Made by a program: the position numbers and the translations under genes
Notes under the pieces: generated by a model
What the model saw: only the letters and a program-made list of their open reading frames with translations
The model's database searches: none
What the model was told of the DNA's origin: nothing
From: Acidimicrobiaceae bacterium
Lineage (GTDB): Bacteria > Actinomycetota > Acidimicrobiia > Acidimicrobiales > RAAP-2
Reading direction: 5' to 3'
Length of the DNA: 13,311 nucleotides
Assembly (NCBI GenBank): GCA_030838245.1
Contig: JAUTXB010000129.1
Coordinates: 1-13,311, forward strand
Shown here: positions 7,195-12,529 of the stretch, piece by piece
Numbering within the stretch: position 1 is the first letter of the stretch
How the letters are laid out: every line of letters starts with the position of its first letter

Positions 7195-7659
7195 ATGGCT
7201 GAGGACCCGACACTGTTCGCATGGGCTGGAGGGCGTGACGCCTTCGAGCGGATGATCAATGCCTTCTACGACCGGGTCGAACAAGATGAGCTGTTGGCAC
7301 CGTTCTTCCCGGGCGGCGTCCACCTCGAGCATCGCCGCAACGTGGCGACGTGGTGGATCGAAGTGTTCGGAGGTCCGGCCGAGTACACGGAACAGCTGGG
7401 CGGCTACGAGCGGATGGTCAACAAGCACCGGGAGCTGGGCATCACCGACGAGCAGCGATTCCGGTTCGCCTCGCTGATGAGCCTGGCCGCCGACGATGCC
7501 GGGATGCCGAGCGACCCCGAATTCCGTTCGGCGCTGGTCGCCTACCTCGAGTGGGGGACTCGGTTGGCCTTGGGCAACTCGCAGCCAGGCGCACCGGTCA
7601 TGGAGCACGCGCCCGTCCCGAAGTGGGGGTGGGGAGAAGCCCCGCCCTATCAGCCGTAA
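7195..7659 (+). CDS. group II truncated haemoglobin (actinobacterial type)
   Basis: A 154-residue haem protein of the 2/2 truncated globin family; members bind O2 and often detoxify NO or act in redox sensing. The globin core runs from about residue 7 to 130, with Tyr B10 in NAFYDRV (22-28), GGVHLEHRRNVATWW (40-54), FGGPAEYTEQLGGY (58-71) and proximal histidine H78 in MVNKHRELGIT (74-84). The region AYLEWGTRLALGNSQPG (116-132) and the C-terminal tail WGWGEAPPY (144-152) are typical of an actinobacterial subgroup. The G8 position, usually Trp in group II, appears to be Phe (F91) by hand alignment. The frame is open upstream to an ATG at 7087, but the added residues are not globin-like and ATG 7195 has a leaderless -10. 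It is divergent from the nucleotidyltransferase. The ligand and physiological role are not shown by context. Confidence 0.88.
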   Translation: MAEDPTLFAWAGGRDAFERMINAFYDRVEQDELLAPFFPGGVHLEHRRNVATWWIEVFGGPAEYTEQLGGYERMVNKHRELGITDEQRFRFASLMSLAADDAGMPSDPEFRSALVAYLEWGTRLALGNSQPGAPVMEHAPVPKWGWGEAPPYQP

Positions 7660-7716
7660 GGGTCTGCAGCCATCGGCAATCTGGGCGGAGCCGAGGAGCC
7701 GCCTGGCACCTGGCAC

Positions 7717-7846
7717 ATGGCGAAGCGAGCCGCCGTCGGCTTCACGTCCTTCGGAACTACCGAATCCGCTCACTGCTCTACACCGGCAAGCCCAGCCGGC
7801 CGACAAGCCCAACTGGGACCTCCTGGCCACGGGCACTCCCCGCTGA
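7717..7846 (+). pseudogene. transposase C-terminal remnant with two frame breaks
   Basis: Three short reading-frame pieces in sequence spell a transposase tail. AKRAAVGFTSF lies at 7720-7752. RNYRIRSLLYTGKP follows in the next frame at 7752-7793. KPNWDLLATGTPR, ending in TGA at 7844-7846, is in the third frame at 7805-7846. Joined, they resemble the C-terminus of actinobacterial ISL3-type transposases (pattern GFxSFRNYRIRALLYAGKPNWxLLATxTPR, from memory). The first break looks like loss of one base near 7752. The second is a 17-bp duplication, with CAAGCCCA at 7787-7794 and again at 7804-7811. Nothing recognisable as the rest of the transposase lies upstream in 7660-7716. Confidence 0.55.
7787..7811 (+). 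repeat. CAAGCCCA direct repeat inside the transposase remnant
   Basis: CAAGCCCA occurs at 7787-7794 and again at 7804-7811, offset 17 bp. Removing one 17-bp unit restores GKPNWDLLA continuity, which indicates a slippage-type duplication after the gene was inactivated. Confidence 0.6.
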
Positions 7847-7886
7847 TTTCCGGGGAGCCTGTTTACCGGCACTTCGGACGACCCGC

Positions 7887-7914
7887 TTGACACACGCCCG
7901 ACCGAACATATTGT
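7887..7914 (+). promoter_or_regulatory. sigma70-like promoter of the SRPBCC-arsR operon
   Basis: TTGACA (7887-7892), a 16-nt spacer and TATTGT (7909-7914) form a near-consensus promoter, with an expected start near 7920. That gives a leader of about 41 nt with a Shine-Dalgarno (AAAGGA at 7948-7953) 8 nt before ATG 7962. The -35 begins 2 bases after the putative IS right end. The first operator repeat overlaps the -10. Confidence 0.6.
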
Positions 7915-7936
7915 ACAAGCATCTACTTGTACAAGC
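7910..7936 (+). promoter_or_regulatory. tandem TTGTACAAGC operator, probable ArsR target
   Basis: TTGTACAAGC occurs at 7911-7920 and 7927-7936. Each contains the palindrome TTGTACAA, and the second is a 10-bp perfect palindrome (CTTGTACAAG, 7926-7935). Their centres are 16 bp apart. The first copy overlaps the -10 box and the second lies just after the predicted transcription start, a classic repressor position. The operon encodes its own ArsR-family repressor, so autoregulation is the natural inference. Binding is not shown by sequence alone. Confidence 0.6.
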
Positions 7937-7961
7937 TTAGCCTTAAGAAAGGAACCCAACT

Positions 7962-8450
7962 ATGAGCACCACTACCACCACCACCGACGACTTCCGCTCG
8001 ACGAAGACCTTCGCCGCCGCCCCCGACGCCGTGTTCTCGTCGCTGACCGACATCGATGCCCTGACCGGCTGGTGGACCCCCGCCGGCGGTGGCGCCGACG
8101 CCGGCGAGACACTCCGCTTCTTGATGGGCGACCAGGAGGTCGTGATGCGGGTCGAGGCGGCCGACCGGCCGTCGCGGGTCCGCTGGGGCGTGCTCGTCTG
8201 CGAGCCCGCCCCCGATTGGGTCGGGACCTCGATCACCTTCGATCTCGAGCCGATCGGCGCCGGCACCGAGCTGCGCTTCCACCACCACGGTCTCAACCCT
8301 CAGCTGGAGTGCTTCGACAACTGCCAGGCCGGGTGGACGCACTTCCTCGCCAGCCTCGTCGACTTCGTCGACCGGGGCGCCGGCAACCCGAACCTTCCCG
8401 CCGACGTCGAGGGGTTCGCCGCCTGGCGCGCCGAGCACGGGGCCAACTGA
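7962..8450 (+). CDS. SRPBCC (AHSA1/START-like) domain protein, first of operon
   Basis: A 162-residue single-domain SRPBCC protein, a helix-grip fold with a large hydrophobic cavity that commonly binds lipids, polyketides or other small hydrophobic ligands. It opens with a Thr run (STTTTTT), then FRSTKTFAAAPDAVFSSLTD (11-30), the usual first strand and helix, and LTGWWTPAGGG (34-44). Central strands follow, and a long C-terminal helix around CQAGWTHFLASLVDFVDRG (121-139). It is longer than the second SRPBCC protein of the operon by a C-terminal tail, LPADVEGFAAWRAEHGAN. Start ATG 7962 has Shine-Dalgarno AAAGGA at 8-nt spacing. It lies 43 bp upstream of the ArsR gene and is probably cotranscribed. 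No catalytic residues can be assigned and the ligand is unknown. Confidence 0.82.
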   Translation: MSTTTTTTDDFRSTKTFAAAPDAVFSSLTDIDALTGWWTPAGGGADAGETLRFLMGDQEVVMRVEAADRPSRVRWGVLVCEPAPDWVGTSITFDLEPIGAGTELRFHHHGLNPQLECFDNCQAGWTHFLASLVDFVDRGAGNPNLPADVEGFAAWRAEHGAN

Positions 8451-8493
8451 GCAAGCGTGGACGGCGGAGGGCGCGCTCAGCTAGGAAGCACCG

Positions 8494-8856
8494 ATGACGC
8501 CCGAACCGGAGGAGCCGGCGGCGCCCGTTGGACCCGACGCGGTCCTGCGGGCGCTCGCCGATCCTCACCGGCGCCAGATCCTGCGGCTGGTCCAGCACGC
8601 CGAGCTTCCCGCCGGACAGATCGCCGCCCACTTCGAACTTACCCAGCAGGCCGTCAGCCAGCACCTCACCGTCCTCAAGCGGGCCGGGTTGCTGGCTGAG
8701 CGCCGGGACGGTACCCGCCGGCTTTACTCGTTGCGGTCCGAGTCGCTCGAGCCGCTACGCACCCTGCTCGACGAGTTCTGGCCGGACGCCCTCACACGCC
8801 TGAAGCAGACTGTCGAGCAAGCCCACGCCCGTACCGAGACGAGAGGACCGACATGA
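8494..8856 (+). CDS. ArsR-family winged-helix transcriptional repressor
   Basis: A 120-residue DNA-binding protein with the compact ArsR winged helix-turn-helix: LRALADPHRRQILRLV (18-33), the first helices; LPAGQIAAHFELTQQAVSQH (38-57), the HTH; LTVLKRAGLLAERRDGTRR (58-76), the recognition-helix end and wing; then YSL (78-80). It has no cysteine, so it is not a thiolate metal sensor of the ELCVCDL type. It belongs rather to the ArsR proteins paired with SRPBCC/AHSA1 genes. The start ATG at 8494 follows AGGAAG. Its stop overlaps the ATG of the next gene by 4 bp (ATGA, 8853-8856). The likely target is the TTGTACAAGC pair upstream of the operon. The inducer is unknown; a ligand bound by the neighbouring SRPBCC proteins is a reasonable guess only. 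Confidence 0.9.
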   Translation: MTPEPEEPAAPVGPDAVLRALADPHRRQILRLVQHAELPAGQIAAHFELTQQAVSQHLTVLKRAGLLAERRDGTRRLYSLRSESLEPLRTLLDEFWPDALTRLKQTVEQAHARTETRGPT

Positions 8857-9242
8857 TCAGCACCAGCGTGCGCATCGCCGCACCCCCCGAGGTGGTGTTC
8901 CCCTACTTCACCGACCCCCAGCTGATGGTCACCTGGATCGGGGAGCGCGTCGATCTCGACGCCCGGCCGGGCGGGACGTTCGCCGTCGACTTCGGCGACT
9001 CCGCCGCACGCGGCAGCTACGTCGCAGTGGAGCCGCCCCACCGAGTGGTCTTCACCTGGGGAATCCCCGAGGACGCCGTGCTGCCGCCCGGGAGCAGCAC
9101 GGTGGAGGTGGTGTTCGTCGCTGACGGCGCCGACACGATCGTGAACCTCACCCACAGCGACCTCCCGCCGGACCGCGAACCCTCCCACCGGGAAGGGTGG
9201 GAGCGCTGCATGGGCGCGCTCGTCGCCGCCCTTCGCCAATGA
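8853..9242 (+). CDS. SRPBCC (AHSA1/START-like) domain protein, last of operon
   Basis: A 129-residue AHSA1-type SRPBCC protein: STSVRIAAPPEVVFPYFTDP (3-22), MVTWIGERVDLDARPGGTF (25-43), the strand region YVAVEPPHRVVFTW (56-69) and the C-terminal helix HREGWERCMGALVAAL (112-127), the typical H-x-x-GW closing helix of the family. Start ATG 8853 overlaps the arsR stop (ATGA), so translation is coupled to the repressor. It shares the fold with the first gene of the operon, but the two are clearly divergent, not a recent tandem duplication. The order arsR followed by an AHSA1 gene is common in actinobacteria; a second SRPBCC gene ahead of arsR is less usual. The ligand and reaction are unknown. 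Confidence 0.85.
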   Translation: MISTSVRIAAPPEVVFPYFTDPQLMVTWIGERVDLDARPGGTFAVDFGDSAARGSYVAVEPPHRVVFTWGIPEDAVLPPGSSTVEVVFVADGADTIVNLTHSDLPPDREPSHREGWERCMGALVAALRQ

Positions 9243-9276
9243 AGGTGATCGACGTCAACGAGCCGCGTCGCACGAC

Positions 9277-9318
9277 GAGCGGGCTCAGTATGCCGACGTC
9301 GCCGACCCCCCCCCGCTC
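9277..9318. repeat. 7-bp inverted repeat and C9 run between convergent genes
   Basis: GAGCGGG at 9277-9283 and CCCGCTC at 9312-9318 are perfect inverted repeats separated by 28 nt, with a run of nine C at 9306-9314 overlapping the right arm. This lies in the 91-bp gap between the SRPBCC operon end and the convergent serine hydrolase. It may help terminate transcription, but the long loop and lack of a T-tract make that weak. Confidence 0.3.
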
Positions 9319-9333
9319 ATTTCCGAAGCGCCA

Positions 9334-10206
9334 CTAAACGGGACCCACCTCGGGCCCCGGCCCGGCGGCGGACCGGGCACGGTCGGCCAGGACGGCATCG
9401 GCCAGCCGCGGCCACGCCTTCGCTGCCCACGGCCCGAACGACCGGTCGGCCAAGCCGGCACAGGCCACACCGGCGACCGGATCGACCCACAGGAACGACC
9501 CCGACTGGCCGAAGTGGCCGAACGTCTCGGGCGCGTTGTCGTCCCCGGTCCAGTGGGGATGCTTGGTGCCCCGGATCTCCACGCCCAGTCCCCAGTCACA
9601 GTGGTCGAATCGTCCGAAGCCGGGCAGCACCCCGGCCAGCCCGGGAAAGGCCACCGAGGTGGCCAGTGCGTGGGTCGTCGCACTGATCAGGGTGGGGGCG
9701 AGGAGCTCCCCGGCCAGCCTCAAGAGATCACGAAGCGGGCCGGTCAGACCCGAGGCGGCCGACGCTTCCTCGGGGAGGACGGTCCCGGCCATGCCCAAGG
9801 GACCGAGCACCGCCTCGACGAGATAGGCCGGGAACGGCATGCCCGAACGAGCGCCGAGGACCTCGGCCAGCCATTCGAAACCACCGTTGGAGTAAATCCT
9901 CCTTGTGCCCGGTGCACTGAGCGCCGTGCGCCCCTCCGGCCCCAGGCCCGACGCGTGGGCGAGGAGGTGGCGGACAGTGGAGCCCGGCGGCCCTGCCGGC
10001 TGGTCGAGGTCCATCGTGCCCTCCTCCACCGCGACCAGGACGGCCAAGGCGGTCACCGGCTTGGTGACCGAGGCCCACGGATACGGCCGGTTCACGTCAC
10101 CGACCGAGTCTGTGGTGTCGTGGGACGCATCGGCCGTTCGAGGACCGACCACCCCGACGGCGGCGGACGCCACCGGCCAACCGGCTACTTGGTCGAGAGC
10201 ATCCAC
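9334..10206 (-). CDS. beta-lactamase-fold serine hydrolase (class C / EstB type)
   Basis: A 290-residue member of the serine beta-lactamase-like family (Pfam Beta-lactamase), whose members are esterases, DD-peptidases or amidases. The nucleophile motif SVTK is at 46-49 in PWASVTKP, followed by the usual HLLAHASGL (80-88). The second motif is YSN (105-107), and an HFG triad (231-233, in HFGQSG) corresponds to the third motif. No signal peptide is visible, so it is probably cytoplasmic and an esterase-like hydrolase, not a periplasmic beta-lactamase. At 290 residues it is shorter than most class C enzymes (about 350-400), with a compact N-terminus before SVTK. Start GTG 10206 is preceded by GGGAG, and by TACTAT 10 nt upstream. 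It is divergent from the secreted lipase across a 63-bp gap. The substrate is unknown. Confidence 0.82.
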   Translation of the reverse strand: MDALDQVAGWPVASAAVGVVGPRTADASHDTTDSVGDVNRPYPWASVTKPVTALAVLVAVEEGTMDLDQPAGPPGSTVRHLLAHASGLGPEGRTALSAPGTRRIYSNGGFEWLAEVLGARSGMPFPAYLVEAVLGPLGMAGTVLPEEASAASGLTGPLRDLLRLAGELLAPTLISATTHALATSVAFPGLAGVLPGFGRFDHCDWGLGVEIRGTKHPHWTGDDNAPETFGHFGQSGSFLWVDPVAGVACAGLADRSFGPWAAKAWPRLADAVLADRARSAAGPGPEVGPV

Positions 10207-10216
10207 GTCGCTCCCG

Positions 10217-10222
10217 ATAGTA
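10217..10222 (-). promoter_or_regulatory. possible -10 box for the serine hydrolase gene
   Basis: On the minus strand TACTAT lies 10 nt before GTG 10206, which would give a leader of about 4 nt. GGGAG between the two could alternatively be a Shine-Dalgarno for a longer transcript. It sits back to back with the lipase -10 in the 63-bp divergent gap. Confidence 0.3.
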
Positions 10223-10255
10223 GACGGATGGCCTGATCTCGAATTGGTCGGTGGC

Positions 10256-10261
10256 TACTGT
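10256..10261 (+). promoter_or_regulatory. near-leaderless -10 box for the secreted lipase gene
   Basis: TACTGT lies 8 nt before ATG 10270, with no Shine-Dalgarno between. This matches the spacing before the nucleotidyltransferase gene and supports ATG 10270 as the start. Confidence 0.4.
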
Positions 10262-10269
10262 GTCCGGCG

Positions 10270-11574
10270 ATGGCTGCTCCTGACCACCATCGCTCCCGCA
10301 GGCCCTCGATACGCCGTCACCCACGCACGGCGAGGGGTCCCATCCTCAACACCACCACGGTCGTGGCCACCGTGCTGGTGGTCGCTCTGGCCGTGGCCGG
10401 CGGTGCCGGTCCGTCGTCAGCGACACCGGCCCGATCGACTGACCACCCCATGAGCCTCGACGCCTTCTATCGGGCGCCCGATCCGATGACGCCTGAGCCA
10501 CCGGGGACGATGATCCGGTCCGAGCGGCTCCCGGCCTCGGCCGAGCCGGGTGTCGATGCCCGCGTGTACCGGGTGCTCTATCACTCCCGATCCATGACCG
10601 GAGCGGACACTGCCGTGTCGGGGATCGTCGCCGTCCCGAACCGTCGAGCGCCCTCGACCGGCTACCCCGTTCTCAGTTGGTCCCATGCCACCACCGGCAT
10701 TGCCGATACATGCGCCCCGTCCCGTCAGGCCTCTCCGTCGATCCCCTTTCTCCAGTCCTGGATCGCAGCCGGGTACGTCGTTGCCGCCACCGACTACGAG
10801 GGCCTGGGAACGGCCGGCATTCATCCCTACCTCGTCGGGGTGAGCGAGGGGCGGAGCGTGCTCGATGCGGCACGGGCTGCTCGGCACCTGGTCGGGTCCC
10901 GGGCCTCCGACAAAGTGGCCATCGACGGCCACTCCCAGGGAGGCCACGCCGCGCTGTTTGCCGGCCAGCTGGCTCACACCTACGCGCCGGACCTCGATGT
11001 GGTCGGCGTCGTGGCCATCGCACCGGTGTCGAACGTGGCCAGCCTGGCACCGAGCGTTCCCGGTACTGCCCCGGACGTCGGAGCCGTCGTCGCCATCATG
11101 GCGCTGGCGGCATGGTCGAAGACCTATCCGGACATGCCGCTCGATCTCGCCCTGACTGGCGAGGCCGGGGTCAAGGCCGATGCGACGATCAGCACCGAGT
11201 GTGCGCCAGGGGTGGGCAACGCGTTCTCGGGCACCCCGGCCGACCAGATCTTCCAACCGGGCTGGAGCGCCACACCGGTCGTTGCCGACCACATCGCCGC
11301 CAACGACCCCGGAGCAGTGCACACCGCCAGCCCCATCCTGGTCGTCCAAGGGGGCGCCGATCCGCTCATCACCGCGCCGACGACCGAGGCCCTGGTCGAC
11401 CAACGGCTGTGCCGCGCCCAGCACGACACAGTGCGGTTCGACCTCTACCCAGGCGACGACCATGGAACGGTGCTCACCGACAGCGGGACGCAGGTGGCGA
11501 AGTGGATCGCGGCGCGATTCGCCGGTACTCGGGCGACCAGCACGTGCGGGCACTCTCGATTGTCCACCGGTTGA
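10270..11574 (+). CDS. secreted alpha/beta-hydrolase, LIP-family lipase/esterase
   Basis: A 434-residue exported alpha/beta-hydrolase resembling the secretory lipase (LIP) family. The N-terminus has a long basic n-region (RSRRPSIRRHPRTAR, 8-22), a hydrophobic core TVVATVLVVALAVAGGAG (30-47) and a likely cleavage near SSATPA (49-54). The mature enzyme shows SWSHATTG (136-143, oxyanion region), TDYEGLG (174-180) and the nucleophile elbow GHSQGG (220-225, Ser222). Asp364 in QGGADPLI and His398 in GDDHGT complete the likely triad. Four cysteines (148, 311, 381, 426) could form disulfides outside the cell. Start ATG 10270 is preceded by TACTGT at 8 nt. It is divergent from a serine hydrolase and converges on ftsX. 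It probably hydrolyses extracellular acylglycerols or other esters; the natural substrate is not evident. Confidence 0.85.
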   Translation: MAAPDHHRSRRPSIRRHPRTARGPILNTTTVVATVLVVALAVAGGAGPSSATPARSTDHPMSLDAFYRAPDPMTPEPPGTMIRSERLPASAEPGVDARVYRVLYHSRSMTGADTAVSGIVAVPNRRAPSTGYPVLSWSHATTGIADTCAPSRQASPSIPFLQSWIAAGYVVAATDYEGLGTAGIHPYLVGVSEGRSVLDAARAARHLVGSRASDKVAIDGHSQGGHAALFAGQLAHTYAPDLDVVGVVAIAPVSNVASLAPSVPGTAPDVGAVVAIMALAAWSKTYPDMPLDLALTGEAGVKADATISTECAPGVGNAFSGTPADQIFQPGWSATPVVADHIAANDPGAVHTASPILVVQGGADPLITAPTTEALVDQRLCRAQHDTVRFDLYPGDDHGTVLTDSGTQVAKWIAARFAGTRATSTCGHSRLSTG

Positions 11575-11595
11575 CCGGACCCTGAGGGCCATCCT

Positions 11596-11643
11596 CGAAC
11601 CGGGCCCCGACGGCGCGGCTCTGCGGCGCTGGCCGCTGGTTCG
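11596..11643. repeat. inverted repeat between lipase and ftsX ends
   Basis: CGAACC at 11596-11601 and GGTTCG at 11638-11643 are perfect inverted repeats flanking a very G+C-rich interior with further GGCC pairing potential. They lie in the 70-bp gap between convergent genes, so a bidirectional terminator is possible. No T-tract is present and the spacing is long. Confidence 0.25.
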
Positions 11644-11644
11644 G

Positions 11645-12529
11645 TCAGACGTCGAGGAAGCGACGGACGGCGAAGGCCGAGCCGATCACGCCGACGCCGA
11701 CGCCCACCACCAGGACCAGGATGCAGGTGGCCGCCACTTCCCAGCCGCCCATGGCCATCTGGGCGGTGATCGATCCACTGGCGTCGTGGGGTACGTCGAG
11801 CCCGATGCCCCAGTAGAGGCCGAGGACGGCCAACACCGCCACTCCTCCCCCCAGCAGCCCTTGGACCAGTCCCTCGGCCATGAACGGTAATCGGATGAAC
11901 CAGTTGGTGGCACCCACCAGCTTCATGACCGACACCTCACGGCGCCGGGCGAAGATGGCCATGCGGATGGTGTTCAAGATGAGCACCGAGGCCGAGAGCA
12001 GCAGCACGACGGCGATGGACAGAAAGACCCACTGAAGCACGTGGATGACGTTCTCCATGGTGTGGATCTGGGCCGTGGGTGACGCCACCGTAACCACGCC
12101 CGGTTTCCCGGTGAACTGCTGGGTGATGATGGTGGCCTGCGAGGCGTCGGTGAGATGACATCGCCACGACGAGGGGACGTCGTTCACGCTCAGTGCATTG
12201 GACAGGTCCGGCGGCTCGAGCCGCTTGGCTTCGGCGAAGTCCCACGCCTGGCTCCGCGCCGTGCACGACTTCACGAACGGGAGCTGCTTGAGCTCGGAGC
12301 CAATGGCCGTGTTCTGAGAGGGGGCCGCCCTGGGCTGGACGAACACCACGACGTCCACACCTTGTTGCCACCGGGTGGTGGCGTTCGAGGCGCCCTGCTT
12401 CAACAGCAGCGCCGAGCCCACCAGGGCCAGTGACACGGCCACTGTCAACACGGCGGCGATGGTCATGAGCCGGTTCCGCCACAGGTTTGTGCCGGCTTCC
12501 TTGGAGATGTACCCAACCGATACGGGCAT
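11645..12529 (-). CDS. ftsX: cell division protein FtsX, membrane subunit of FtsEX
   Basis: Integral membrane partner of FtsE. The complex sits at the septum and transmits ATP hydrolysis to periplasmic peptidoglycan hydrolases or their activators. The 294 residues have the standard layout: a cytoplasmic N-terminus, TM1 at about 22-44, a large extracytoplasmic domain at about 45-163, TM2 at 165-187, the conserved cytoplasmic loop NTIRMAIFARRREVSVMKL (186-204) followed by VGATNWFIRLPF, TM3 at about 218-242 and TM4 at about 265-287. The extracytoplasmic domain has two cysteines, C89 and C124, which could form a disulfide. ATG 12529 overlaps the ftsE stop by one base (TGATG), so translation is coupled. 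It ends facing the lipase gene; the smpB gene that often follows ftsX in actinobacteria is not directly downstream. Confidence 0.92.
   Translation of the reverse strand: MPVSVGYISKEAGTNLWRNRLMTIAAVLTVAVSLALVGSALLLKQGASNATTRWQQGVDVVVFVQPRAAPSQNTAIGSELKQLPFVKSCTARSQAWDFAEAKRLEPPDLSNALSVNDVPSSWRCHLTDASQATIITQQFTGKPGVVTVASPTAQIHTMENVIHVLQWVFLSIAVVLLLSASVLILNTIRMAIFARRREVSVMKLVGATNWFIRLPFMAEGLVQGLLGGGVAVLAVLGLYWGIGLDVPHDASGSITAQMAMGGWEVAATCILVLVVGVGVGVIGSAFAVRRFLDV

Larger units (their letters stand above)
7717..7884 (+). mobile_element. degenerate right end of an ISL3-type insertion sequence
   Basis: This stretch holds a frameshifted transposase C-terminus (7717-7846) and then 38 bp ending ACTTCGGACGACCC at 7871-7884. 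ISL3-family elements end in the complement of GGCTCTTC, that is ...GAAGAGCC. Here GGACGACCC at 7876-7884 agrees with GGAAGAGCC at 7 of 9 positions. A 7-bp stem, CTCCCCG 7836-7842 and CGGGGAG 7851-7857, spans the transposase stop codon. No left end, full transposase or target duplication was found, so the element is an inactive scar. The family assignment rests on recalled C-terminal residues and needs a database search. Confidence 0.45.

Noticed and set aside
7660..7716. Upstream continuation of the transposase remnant
   Set aside because: None of the three plus-strand frames gives a recognisable transposase stretch here; only the C-terminal tail from 7717 on is supported.
10417..11592. 391-codon minus-strand frame antisense to the lipase gene
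   Set aside because: The plus strand has a full catalytic triad and signal peptide; the antisense translation is Arg/Gly-rich and shows no recognisable domain.
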